From NCBI GenBank assembly GCA_964019415.1, contig OZ025869.1, positions 9,849,714 through 9,913,713 of the forward strand: a stretch of DNA of 64,000 bases, in the 5' to 3' direction. How positions within the stretch are numbered: the first letter of the stretch is position 1; the number at the start of each line of letters is the position of its first letter. The position numbers and the translations under genes are program-made. Shown piece after piece: positions 1 through 11,200 of the stretch. The DNA is from Ianthella basta (lineage: Eukaryota > Porifera > Demospongiae > Verongiida > Ianthellidae). Under the pieces are notes generated by a model, which was not told the DNA's origin, did no database searches, and saw nothing but the letters and a program-made list of their open reading frames with translations.

Positions 1-477
1 TAATGCCCAGGGCAGTAGCCACTGGTGTGATTGGTCCAATTTTTACCAGATTATTTGTTGAAAATTTCATGGTGTAGAAATTTACGTGGTTGCCTCTGTC
101 CACAAAATTTATACCCATGAATATTTATGTACAATAAATGCAATAGCAACATATATAATATACATCTATAATGTGTATTGTACGAGATTGCAGCTCTGCA
201 TCCGAATTCGGCACTTGTGTTGGCGGGAACTGCGAGAGGTGGCGCTATTGGGATACTCCCACAAAATTTAAAATTCTGGCACATATACTTTTCCAGGTCA
301 TGTTTGTAACCAATAGAGCAAGGCAGACTACTGAGTTTTGTATCATTTTGTTCACAGGAGAATGAAGTATCTGTTTATTAGGATAGTTTCTGGTTTCCAA
401 TGGCAACCGAGATGCAATCGTACCGAAATGCAGACTTCAACGCAGAACACTGGTGGTACATTTTGGAATTTTTGGGG
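1..477. other. Unassigned flank
   Basis: No gene, RNA or recognisable element was found here. Open frames are short, overlap on both strands and show no family motif. Confidence 0.5.
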
Positions 478-770
478 TGCCACACTTTTAGGTATTCGTA
501 TGACTTCATGTTCGTAATGGACTATGTATGCATGTATATGTGTATATTTCAGACAATTCAAGATGGCGGCGCTCGAGGTCTATGCTTTACAAGGCTCGCA
601 ATCATCTATGTTCGCATTTCGCCGTCTATTTATCAAACGAAATTAGGACATAGGTATGTCTTTACATGATACAGTGACGGGCATTTTAAAATGGCAGCGC
701 TCTGAAACAAGTCGCTGTCGACTTACTACATTTAAGCTTTCTCTATTGCGTAGTACTTTTAAGGTAGTAG
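478..770 (-). repeat. Repeat C, copy 1
   Basis: Read in reverse complement, this block matches 17400-17735 and the split copy 23200-23456 plus 24030-24065. Shared landmarks are an ATGAAGCCATACGAATACC-like start, a CGCCGCCATCTTGAATTG-like segment and a GCCATTTTAAAATGCCCGTC-like segment. The copies are clearly diverged, so this looks like an old dispersed element. No coding capacity is visible. Confidence 0.7.
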
Positions 771-2071
771 GGAAGGCTAAAGTGATGAAATCAAATCTGT
801 ACAGTTTTTGGTACAGGTGTTGATTTAGACATCTAATACACACTTCCGAAATTTGAAGCAGATCACTCCTTCCCTGTTCGAGTTATTGAAGACTGAAATT
901 GTGTTTCATTAAAGGTGACAGATAATTAATTGATGAGACAAGTATTTATTGATAGCACAAAGCTGGTATTTCCAACCTGTCTTGGCTACATCCTGCATTC
1001 CACGCTGGATCACAAAACTGTTCAAGTTGATATACTCAACTTGTAACTAGTTCTCCAAGCCGTTTTTTGTGGTAAAAGTGTATTGAGTGATTATCCCTCA
1101 AATCAACTGTTGCAGATGCTGAAGCTACGCCAATTCAATTGAAAAACATCTAAAACAGTCTGTAGTCTGTTCACAGGAGTGCCTAAAGTGATGCCCCATT
1201 TTCAGCGAGCGAAGAAAAGCCAATCAATCTGACATAAGATTACAACTTCACCGCGCCTCGCTGACTGTAGTGGAGCTCCTGGACACTAGAACCTTTATTT
1301 TGGTGCCGCTGAACTTGCAATGCATTCAATCGCCACCTACTCGAGGTGTGAAAATCAATCTATTAGCCATCTGGGTCATTGTAAAGACTTAAAGCGCTTG
1401 TTGTAATCGCAATGCCAGGGTTTCAAGCATCAATAGAGTCTTCTGTTGGTCTCTCTGAAGCAGTGGAGTAGAAGAATACACATTTTCTCTTTGCATTCAT
1501 TGTGTTAATTACTAACTGCTATAGCAGCATATGGGGCAAAGGTGTTGCTGACGCTTCAAATTTGGTTGGGTTACCATAATGTACACAAGCATGCGCAGAT
1601 ATCTAAGGCAGGCCGCATGGAAAATTGCACTTGCAAGCAAGTCATTGCAAAATTCGCAACTATTAAATGAAAAGAGAATATTTCTGCAACAAAAAAAGAA
1701 AATGGAGGTGGCTTGCCATAGATTTGTGCACACATGCATGTAGATTGTGTATGCCAAGTTTGGTTCTTCTTAGCCATTCAGGGCACAACCAGATAGAGCT
1801 TCCCTATAGCTACTTGACCCCCAAAAGAGGTGATAACTTTTCACTTTCAATATGAATATCCCAATAAGGAAAGTGATCAATTAATTATGCACACCAAATT
1901 GTGGAACATTTACTTGATGATTACACTTGAAAAAATCAAGACATTTGGTTGTAATACAATAGAGCTACATAGGCAAAAGCAATATACCCTAAAGGAAGCT
2001 TTTAGCCTTCTCTACTACCATAAATGGTTAAAGCGGGATTAGAACCATTAACTTGTTCATTATAACATACC
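771..2071. other. Unassigned AT-rich stretch
   Basis: No coding exon or known element was recognised. The last 60 bases (about 2005-2065) resemble the sequence just beyond repeat C copy 2 (about 17370-17400). Repeat C and repeat B may therefore be parts of one longer old repeat. Confidence 0.4.
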
Positions 2072-2400
2072 AACGCAAAGAGGTTCCTTGGATGAATTGG
2101 CTTGATTTTCAAACGAAAACCTGATATTGCGCATGATGGGATGATGGGAAACTAGCTACCCTCGTGGAGTTCATTGAGACAGCGGAACAGTGTGGCGCAC
2201 TTCAGGAAATCATGGCACTGAAGTGTGCAAAGGTTACTACACTTAGAGGAATCGAATTACACTATGGGCAAGTAACATGCGCTGAAATGTTCTTCCATTT
2301 ACAACAGACCTTGCTAGCTAATGCTCTGTGTCTACTCCCTTCTCTCAGCTCTCTGTGGGTGTGCTACGCTGTGTGTGTGTGTGTGTGTGGAAAAATGGCC
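2072..2400 (+). repeat. Repeat B, copy 1, ending in a short (TG)n
   Basis: The block matches the reverse complement of 16012-16330 almost end to end. Shared landmarks include GCGCATGATGGGA, CGGAACAGTGTGGCGCACTT-like sequence and a CTCTCAGCTCTCTG stretch that runs into a TG-rich tail. In copy 2 the tail is followed by a Penelope-like element, and here it is not. The open frame across it is not a gene. Confidence 0.75.
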
Positions 2401-4269
2401 AACTGAACAGGAAGTGAAGAAGAGTGGAGGATTTCAATCCAACTGATCCTCCCTCTTTAGGAGGTGTTAGTTTTGAGTTTTAGTTTTCAGTCCTTTTAGA
2501 AGTTGTTTCTCTAGGTAGTTACGTTGTTTCCAGTACACCTACTCTATTTAACGTTGCTTTCAAGATACTTCATTTTGGTCAAGTTATCAAGATCTTTAGC
2601 AAGCTTTTATCCTTGTGTGGAATGATGTCCACATCATCTGAACGTTGTCATTTTTGTAGTCATCTTTTCAAGTCGTTGGGTCACCATCTACAAGGCCGCC
2701 GAAACCGGTCCGGTTGGTCAGGCTTTGGTCGGACCACTTTTCAGGGGAACTCAACCATTTCTTTTAAATAACTTGCAAATGTTAAAGGAGACTCACCTTA
2801 CCCAAACTTTAATATTATTAATGAATAGCAATCAGGGAAAACAGGAGCTATATTTAAGAATGAGCTATAGTTTTATGTAATTCTGAATTCACAATCGAAT
2901 TCCTCTACCGAATTGATGGAGTCCATGTTTTTATTGCACAATCGGAGCACATGTTGGAATAACAAAATGGCCTCTTCACAAGCAGGGAATGCCAGCAGGG
3001 GGGGTCGGTCAAGGTCACGTGTGTCCGCAAAATGGCCGACGCGGCTGCTCTTTACTGTGTATTTTACCTATACTAGCAAAGAGCAGACATGTTTCGAGAA
3101 ACACGTCGCATCGCTTGTTTCTTTGCTTCTGAGCACACAGTTGGACAAGGGCTATCAGAAAATGGACCCTTCCCCGCCCTTCCCCAGTATCTAGGTAGGT
3201 TTTGCGAGCATTTTCCAACACCGGTGTACGAGTGTTCGCTGCTGCTGGCTACGAGGCAGATGAAGCCTAATCTGGAGTACTGAGCAAGTGCTCCTGTGGA
3301 AGTGACTCCTTAGAAGCTGGTAGCGAGTCCTCATTAATCACTTCAGGACTGCAAGACTGATAGGTTGACTGCTTCTGCAATGGGAGTGCAATCGGCAGCC
3401 ACGTCCTTGCAATCGTCTTGGTTCTGTACACGATTTGTCACATTCGATAGCAGGGATGCTAGAAATGGCTTAAGCGTACTGGCAATCCTCAGGAACCGCT
3501 GCGATAACTTGCAAAACTAAATAGTGAAAGCGGTCAGACAATTAAGCCTAATCCACCGTATGGCTCCTTGGCTACGTACGTACGGGTCATAGCAGGGGCG
3601 CGAATGCAGTACAAGGCCCTGCCATGGCTCAGGGTATGCACATTCGGCCTTGGAGCACAGTCAGCTAACATATGGATACGCGATTGGAATGTCAGGAATG
3701 CAATTATTGAGGTGCTGGTATTGCGCAATCCCATGACCTTGTCCGACCCCCCCTGGAATGCCAGTGGACTAAGCTGTTTGCCGCCTAAATTACCTAATGA
3801 CTCTGCATGTCCACAAGGAATTTACAGAAAGGCTTGATCTGATAAAGGTAGCCAATGATTTTGTACAGAACAATGAACACAGATATAATTGCACCTTGTA
3901 CTTCTTTCTTCATATTTTAATTTCTGAACTTCTTCTGGGTTGCACTTCTTTTCCACAATTTAGTGTTTTTGACATGTTTTGCAGATTTGAGTTACTGTTA
4001 TAATATTGTGTTAACTTATTTTCAATAAATCTTTGTATGGAATTGATGCATCACCATGTGATGTGTTGTGACTATTTACACATCTGCCAGATGTAGATGC
4101 ATTAAAGATGTTATTGGAGTCAGTCCGAATTTATGCGTATTGGGTCTGACCACTGAGAATTTCCTTCCTCTGGCTATGATCTACCAAGGTGTAAAGCCAA
4201 AAATGGGCGAGACTACAGCCACCTTTTAAGATCTTCAACTGGCAGCCAACCTTGCCCTTGATGTAAGAA
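2401..4269. other. Unassigned intergenic stretch
   Basis: Nothing coding was recognised on either strand. A CpG-containing segment near 2995-3060 (GGTCACGTGTGTCCGC, AAAATGGCCGACG) could be promoter-like, but no linked first exon could be found. Confidence 0.35.
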
Positions 4270-6830
4270 GATTTTCAAGCTTCTTGATTTACACCTTAGA
4301 TCCAGCCATACATGTGGATTGTCATCTTCTCAGGAACGTGTTGATAAGTCAGTGCCTGACAATGCACTCCAGCCAAAAATGCATAGTGAGTCGTCAGCTG
4401 CTGCTAAGTACAAGCCCATTTCACCAACTGAATCCCCTGTTAACATTCCCAATCCGCTCCAGTTACCAGATCTTAAGGACTCCGAAAGTTGGTTTGAAGT
4501 TAATGCCACTTTCAGACAGGTCCTTTCTTTGGACTTGTTGTTGATCAAAGATCCTGATAAGCTTCATAACATGTTAGTTTCTACGATTTACTCTGTGCTA
4601 CATGGGAAATTTGAAGATAGAGCTTTTCATCACCATCACAAGCATAGGCGTCATGATTGTCAACTGAAAAGGTTTAGGAATCTTAAGAATGATGCCTGAA
4701 GAGCCTTTAGGGCTGACAAAAGAAAAGAACCTGCAAGTGTGATATCTGCTCTGAGCTGTGCGTTCCATAATCTTATCAACCGACACTCATGTGCTAGGAA
4801 GGTCAGTCTCAAGGCTCACCAACTGAAGGATGCACAATCTGCCACCGCAGACATCAAGAGAGACTTTTGGAGGTACACTAACCAGCTACTATAAGAATCA
4901 CCAGAGTCAGTCAAGCCTCAGTTCACATCCGACAAGGCTTTTGACTACTTCCAAGGTGTGTATGCTTCTAAACGAGAAACAGACTTCTATCAACCAAAGT
5001 GGCTTCCTAATGTCTCTCTTCAAGGTGCTTCTCCTATCCAGCCTGCTGAGCCTGTCTCCAGTGATGAAGTTCGTGCCTGCATCAGAAGAAGCCGAGCCAA
5101 ATCTGCCCCTTCACCCATTGATCAGATATCATACCTGATCCTGAAGATGTGTCCGTCTCTGCAACGTTATTTGGTTCATCTGTACGACATAGTCATACGC
5201 ACGGGAAAATTCCCCAGGAATGGAAACAGGCTGTCATCAAGTTGATCCCTAAGTCCCTGGTCACAGATGACCCCACCAAGAATTTCCGACCAATTGCGCT
5301 TACATCCTGCATTGGAAAGATCTTCCCTACACTCATCAAACACTGCCTTGATGAGCATATGATTGGTAATGGTCTTCTGGACACTCGCGTTCAGAAAGCA
5401 TTCCAGAGCAAAATCCCTGGATGCTAGGAACACCAGTTCTAACTTTGCAGTGTGCTACAGGATGCCAATTCCAACGGCCAATCTCTGACAATAGCCTGGA
5501 TTGATCTAGAGAATGCTTATGGTTCTGTTCCCCATAAGCTCATCACTTTTGCTCTTAACCATTATCAAGTCAACCCACACCTTGTAGAGTTGGTTTGTAA
5601 TCTGTACACCAACCTCACAGCATCTGTCCTCACACCTTTGTGGCCCGCTGCCTCTTTCGCCATGGAAATTGGTGTGTTTCAAGGAGACCTGCTTTCTGTG
5701 AGTATTTTCAATGTGGTCATCAACACTCTTGTTGATCCTTTAGTACAACATTGCCTTCACCTTGGTTATCGGCTTTCCTCCTCTGACATGCGTCTCAACC
5801 TCCTGCAGTACGCTGATGACACCTGCATGACCCTCGTAGTTGTCAGCGGATGCTCAATGTCATGGATGAGTGGCTGACCTGGTCCGGTATGCGAGCCAAA
5901 CCATCCAAATGCCAGGCTGTGGCACTGAAGAGCTGCACAAATGCTGACAACAGGGTGTATGACCCTCAACTTGGTTTAGGTTCTTCTGTCATACCCTTTC
6001 TTGATAACACTACCACTACCTTCCTTGGTATGTCTCTTTCCCCCACACTCAACAATACCAATTGCCAGGATACGATTTCTGCCAAGGTTCAAGGGATGAT
6101 GGAGAAGATTGATCGTGCCCTTTTGTCTTCAAGTACAGGCCTCTGATTTATCGACAAGCTCTTCTGACCAAGATTGGTTGGATCTTGAAGATCACTGATG
6201 CTTCACACCATCTTTTGTATCCCGAGTTCTGGAAGCTTGCTGTACCAGGTTCCTCAAGAAGTGGCTTAGAGAATGCCTTGTTGTGCCAATCCCAGCTCGC
6301 TGTATCTGTTTCCATCTTTTGGTGGCCTAGCTTTGCCTGCCATCTCTGCCATGCACAAGTCTCTGCAAGCAACCAGGCTTGCTGCCTTGTCACAATTGCG
6401 TGACCCTATTATGCGTGAGTTCGCTTCCAGACACATCACTAAGCACCAACACCATGGGCCTGCTGAAACAGTCCATGCTGTTCTTTGCCACCCCTACAGC
6501 CTCCAAGTTACATTCTGGGTCTGCTGTTGCAAAACTTTTCTGCTCTGTCGGGCCTTGCTCTCCAAGAGTCCTTTTCAACCTGGCGTTCGCGCAACTGTCC
6601 TACTGACATTTCCATTGCCTGAAATTCAGAACTTACCTGTGTAACTTCCTAGTGTAGCCTGACCTTTATCTGTCTGCCAGTGCTTATCTAATCTTAACAT
6701 GTGTATTGTCAGTAGTTTAAGCTTTCCTTTGATGCCACTTAAAATGTTCCTTGTGCCACATCTACTGTATGTGTTTGGCACGTGGTTCCTTTGTTATTGT
6801 AAGCTTGTATTGGTTTATAATAATGAAGTT
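4270..6830 (+). mobile_element. Decayed R2-group-like LINE
   Basis: A non-LTR retrotransposon copy in which reverse-transcriptase motifs appear in order. Around 5110-5250 there is a region of the type S-P-hydrophobic-D...LK..P...LY...G..P..WKQAVIKLIPK. FRPIALTSCIGKIF lies at about 5284-5325, AWIDLENAYGSVP at about 5485-5535, GVFQGDLLSVSIFN at about 5668-5712 and LQYADDTCM at about 5803-5829. A GGLALPAISAMHKSLQATRL-like segment follows at about 6315-6378. That last segment together with the 'KKWLR' context is typical of the R2/RLE group, in which a restriction-like endonuclease follows the RT. I cannot see a clear endonuclease. The reading frame is broken by several stops and frame changes, so the copy is dead. 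The 3' end runs directly into (TG)n at 6840. The 5' limit is approximate. Confidence 0.75.
5149..5877 (+). pseudogene. LINE reverse transcriptase core
   Basis: This is the best-preserved coding part of the LINE. Both halves (5149-5427 and 5452-5877) are in one frame and are separated by in-frame stops near 5427-5450. It holds the finger/palm motifs up to YADD. The catalytic aspartates are present: D in AWIDLENAYG and DD in YADD. The frame changes after about 5870, and the thumb-like region continues in other frames to about 6640. Confidence 0.8.
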
Positions 6831-6839
6831 GAAAAAAGT

Positions 6840-6842
6840 GTG

Positions 6843-6905
<63 letters not shown>
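6840..6905 (+). repeat. (TG)n microsatellite
   Basis: About 30 near-perfect TG units lie between the LINE 3' end and repeat A copy 1. The tract corresponds to the (CA)n tail next to repeat A copy 2 at 14380-14503, read on the other strand. Confidence 0.95.
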
Positions 6906-6908
<3 letters not shown>

Positions 6909-7116
6909 GCAGAAGTGCTTTCACTGGATGACAGGCTGGTCTGGTGACTTGAAACCCAACAGTCTATTGCATCTTGATGTACATTTCAGGCCATCAGCAT
7001 TGCTACATCTCCAACTTTCTGAACTACTGAACATTCATGTGGAGATTGCTAGCAAGTAGTTTGAAATCAGGGGCGCCCCAGCGCCCCAGGAGTTTTTTTT
7101 TAACTCGAAATACTTG
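6902..7116 (-). repeat. Repeat A, copy 1 (with GGGCGCCC hairpin end)
   Basis: In reverse complement it starts CAAGTATTTCGAGTT, passes a CTGGGGCGCCCC palindrome and CTAGCAATCTCC, and reaches GGTTTCAAGTCACCAGACC. The same order is seen in copies at 14192-14380 and 22675-22895. Copies 1 and 3 also share TCCAGTGAAAGCA beyond this point. Copies 1 and 2 are followed by long CA repeats. It is non-coding, and a non-autonomous mobile element is the likely identity. Confidence 0.85.
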
Positions 7117-7606
7117 TTTGTAGGTCTTGTGTTTAAGTGTGGAAGCATTTCAGTTGCAACACTGGATAGCTCTGGACATACTCTATCTACTGATACTAGA
7201 CACAATGCTACCTCAACTGTTAATGATGAGTTATGCTAAAGAAAAGTTGACAAGTCATACACAGTTGAAACTTGCATTTATAAGGTATATGAAGGATTAA
7301 ATCTACAGTACAATTCTCTGAAACTTCATATTGAAGCTCACTGACAGTATTACAAGCAGATTCATCGCCATAGAGGACTTGAATCACCCCTGGATGCAAG
7401 CCTAGTTTCGGCAGTCGGCCACTTCGTTAACAAACTACGGAAAGCATCCAATGTTTTACAATAGATTACTATGCAATTCAGCCACGTTTTAGTACCTTGC
7501 ACAGGAGACGCTTAATAGGCAGGGTATTACCTGGAAGACAAATTCTACAGGAATTGGGCTTTCTTTTGATACCAGACACACCAGGAGTCGCGCTTCCATT
7601 TGAGCT
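7117..7606. other. Unassigned stretch
   Basis: No gene or repeat was recognised. Confidence 0.4.
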
Positions 7607-7863
7607 ATGAAAATTCAGAACGTGGGTACATTTTTGCATCAGAGAAGGGTAGGAGGGCTAGAGAGGAAGGACAGGCTTCCTGACCCACGCGGCTCGCTAT
7701 CATTTGCTGTGCCTAAACAGGCTGTTGCTGAAGCCATCAGTGAAGTCCACTCCGCACGTAGTTCGAACCAGAAGCGCAGGCCTTACCATAGCTACAGTGC
7801 TAAAGTGAGAATATCACTCCTACAGCTACTTCCCATCTACAGGCTAAGAATGGCTTCGCGATA
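7607..7863 (+). pseudogene. Remnant of a transposon N-terminal DNA-binding ORF
   Basis: The 85-residue frame has a pattern I recognise from transposon-linked proteins of invertebrates. A segment of the type P-L-S-x-x-VP...A-x-A-x-x-EV is followed by a basic 'KRRPYHSYSAKVR' block. In relatives that block opens a helix-turn-helix region rich in 'RxxIGKxAxENG'. Here the helix region drifts into a neighbouring frame, with AKNGFAITRQ readable just after it. The piece is therefore probably a decayed 5' end of a transposase gene. No catalytic domain is nearby. It could be chance similarity. Confidence 0.35.
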
Positions 7864-8219
7864 ACACGTCAGCCACAAAGCGCGTTGTGAGCAAAGTGAC
7901 TTGTTTGTACAAAGCTGAAGGCTGTGGCATATTGGATAGTGTATTAGAAGTATGGTAAGTAGTTATTCCTTGCAGGCTGCAGCAATGTGGGCTGCTGAAG
8001 TGGACGGTGAGGGACCTATTTGGCCATCTATGAAAGATGCGCAAGTACAAGTAGAAGTTAAAGTGCAATCGAAACTCAAGCAGTACAAATGTAGAGTGTA
8101 CAAGACATTGGGACAGCATACGTAAGAAGCACTATATAACAGTCTCACATTGTTCTTTGCCACACACATAGGGCCTTTACAGCTTAGTCTGTCACTAAAC
8201 AACTGTGCCCTTGAAGATA

Positions 8220-8269
8220 TCAACAGCCACCCTTCCACACTACCTCTGCCCGCTGCCTACCATAAGCCA
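8220..8269 (-). CDS. Gene alpha, tentative last exon
   Basis: The acceptor CTGTCACAG precedes a phase-1 start that reads MAYGRQRAEVVWKGGC and then a TGA stop at 8222-8220. The phase agrees with the previous exon. It is short and rests on splice phase only. Confidence 0.35.
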
Positions 8270-11200
8270 CTGTGACAGTAATGGTACTCAGGTTCACATT
8301 CATGTTCAAGTTATACAATGTCCATTGCACACCAATGCAGCCATCACTTGCTACTTTAAGACCACCAGGCATGCAGATAGCTTACTCTTGTGCAAACGAA
8401 GCCCTGTGCCTCTTGAACCATGAGTTGAAAATTTCATATGAAACTGACCAGGATCTGTCAGGGAATAAGTTAATAACCACACTTAAGGATAAGCAACAAC
8501 ATCTTAAGCAATGTCTTTTAAATTCACAGTTAATACCACAGACTTTTTAACTGCTGCTAAATTTCCTTCACTTACGTTTTAGCGCTCTCCTGGACATCTG
8601 AGTAAGGAGTAGCAAAAGTGAAAGCAGTAATTGTAGAGTAACACAGAAAGTAAGATGTGACTATGGCCAAATGACATGCAAACACTGTCCTCTTCAAGAT
8701 CAGAAGAGAGTACTCCAATACTCCCAACATCCCACTTTACCTCCAAGAAGTACTGCTGAGCAACTGGTCCTGCCATCTCAGACATGTAGGTTTCTTGTAA
8801 ATGAGCCTGCACATGTTTAGACACAAAGCAACACAGGTACCTGGAGATATCTGATCATGTGTAACCTCTAGCGCATTATCAATGTAAATGAATTACTACC
8901 AAATCTGAAATACAGATAACTCACAGCTGACACTAATTCGCAGCACAGCCCCATGGCACTGGGGTTCCCACTGTGAATGTGTTCCAAGAAAAGGACCCGA
9001 TCTTTCAATTCGTTTACCTGCATAGATATAAGGCAACACAGTGGTGATTAGAAGCAATCCCTGAGAGATATATCAATTACAGACCAAGCTTAAAGTTGTA
9101 GCTTTAAGTCAGAGGGGCCCGAGGGACCTGAGTGCTCAGTGGTAGTCTGTGGTAAACCCCAGCTATTCATAAAACGAACGTACAAGCCAAAGACAGCAGT
9201 CTCTCCCTACTTGCAGTGTGGGGCATTTTACATCTTATTGTAATCTTACTATAATTCACCGAATCTCTGATTTTTGTTTGTTTTTACCTCATAAAATTGG
9301 CACCTTGCAGGGAATCGACTCGAGACGCTCCATGCCAGTTGAGGGACTCGGGGCCTGGTTCTTAGAGGGGTGCCGTTCGCCTAGCTGCCTTGCGGTCAAA
9401 AAGTGAGATGTTTTTTGTCAATTCTCCGCAGGCTGATGTGCCATTTTCAAAATTATCGACTGGCCTTACTGCTACCGGTCATTGGTGGACCTGATACGAG
9501 CCATGCCAGTTAAGAGAGTGGGGGTACATGAGCTTAGAGGGGTACTGTTCACCTAGCTGCCCTGCAGCCAAAGAGATCGCTTCCTTTTCTTCCGCGGGCC
9601 GAGACGCCATTTTTAATTATCGGTCTCTAGGAGTTTTCAGTTACGGGAGATCTTATTCGTTGTCAGCAAACGTTCGAATTAAGCTCTACCGTCATCATAG
9701 CAGCCAGCCTCAGTTGCTATTACCTGTACAGGTAGCAACTGGTCAAAACTGGAAAGGAGCCAACTCGTTGGCTTGCAATAGGCTGAACCTGCATGTAGGG
9801 CAGGCATTCAGCTAGTAAATATAATGTACATTTCAATGTTCAGGATATACTCATTCAATTCTGGATGAAAAGTTGTAGAATTATGAAGAGGCATAGCGAG
9901 AGTAACATGGCTGAGCTAAAATTTGGTTTAAAGTCGTTCCGTCCCAGTTCTTGCCACTTTAATGGTTGCCACCATACCTAAGAGACAGGAAAAAGATCGT
10001 GCTTCGTTGTTTACAACCTCCCAATTTTCCACCAAGGTTCATCGAACTTGAAAGAGTAAATCATGACAATAAGGAGGTTGGCGCTTCACCTCTGAACACC
10101 TTTAGAAGAAATGGATTATCATAAGAAATTCTGTACGCACGGAGTTTTACAGAGCGAGTCTACGGAATGCTCCCAATCAGATGGACAGTTTTGATTAGTT
10201 CAATGCTCAAATTACCAACCATAGACTGGGAACCCACCTGAACGGATGGTATTCAGCTAGTATGTTCAATAATTGACTGGCTGTGAAAATGGACTCGAAC
10301 TCTCAGCTGTACTGCAACTATGCACATGCTTGTGGAATGGTTGCAGATTGAATACCATCCCAATATCCACAAACATGCACCCTGTGCCAATGTGATGCCT
10401 ACAGTGAATGTGAACAGCTGCAGCTGTCTGTGTGTCACAACCAACATAAAACGGCAAAACACACATGAATTTCATGCACCACCATTCTGCCGGTAATCTT
10501 TGGGCTGATATGGTAATGCCACATAGAGGACCTCCTTTTGGTGCCTATATGATGTTGTGGTATGTTCTTAGCATGATTCAAGACTCCCAGTAAGCTAGGC
10601 TGAGGAATGTCCCAACGTGTTGGCACTTCTGTAGTGCAAGATATCACCTAAGAGTCATTTTCTAGATTTTGGCCATTGTTTAATAGTCACACACATCCAT
10701 ACTTTGTCACCATGTGATTCAGTTACCTTCTGGATACCAAACAGAAAGCGTATAATTCTGCATGAAGTTTGGCCCTTGAGTGCATAAAGCAAGAGCAATT
10801 AGCAGATAGGGAACTGTACATACAATACCCAAAAAACTGCTAGACCAGGTGCAAAGTTTTCCATTTGTAGAAGCCAAAGCAACCCATCATTGACACTCAT
10901 ATGTGCCGTTGTGACTTATAGGGTAACAGGGAACACGATGAGTCTAAACTTCAAGGGCTTTTGTCCATTTCACAAACGCTCCAGTGTTTAGGCAACATCT
11001 TATTGTCTGCATCACTTGCAGTCACAAGGCGTGATACAGGGTGAAGTCGTGTAATCACTGGATATTACGCCGACCAGTCTTCGATACCAGCCTCCTGTAA
11101 CACCAGTGGTGTAGAAAGCTAGTTGGCGTAATATCCAGTGATTACACAACTTCAACCTAGCCCAGCTCGTTCCATGCAGTGGCTAACTGCAATTAACTGC

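Noticed and set aside
6699-7059. Open frames of repeating Val-Cys and Thr-His across 6840-6905
   Set aside because: They are translations of the (TG)n microsatellite.
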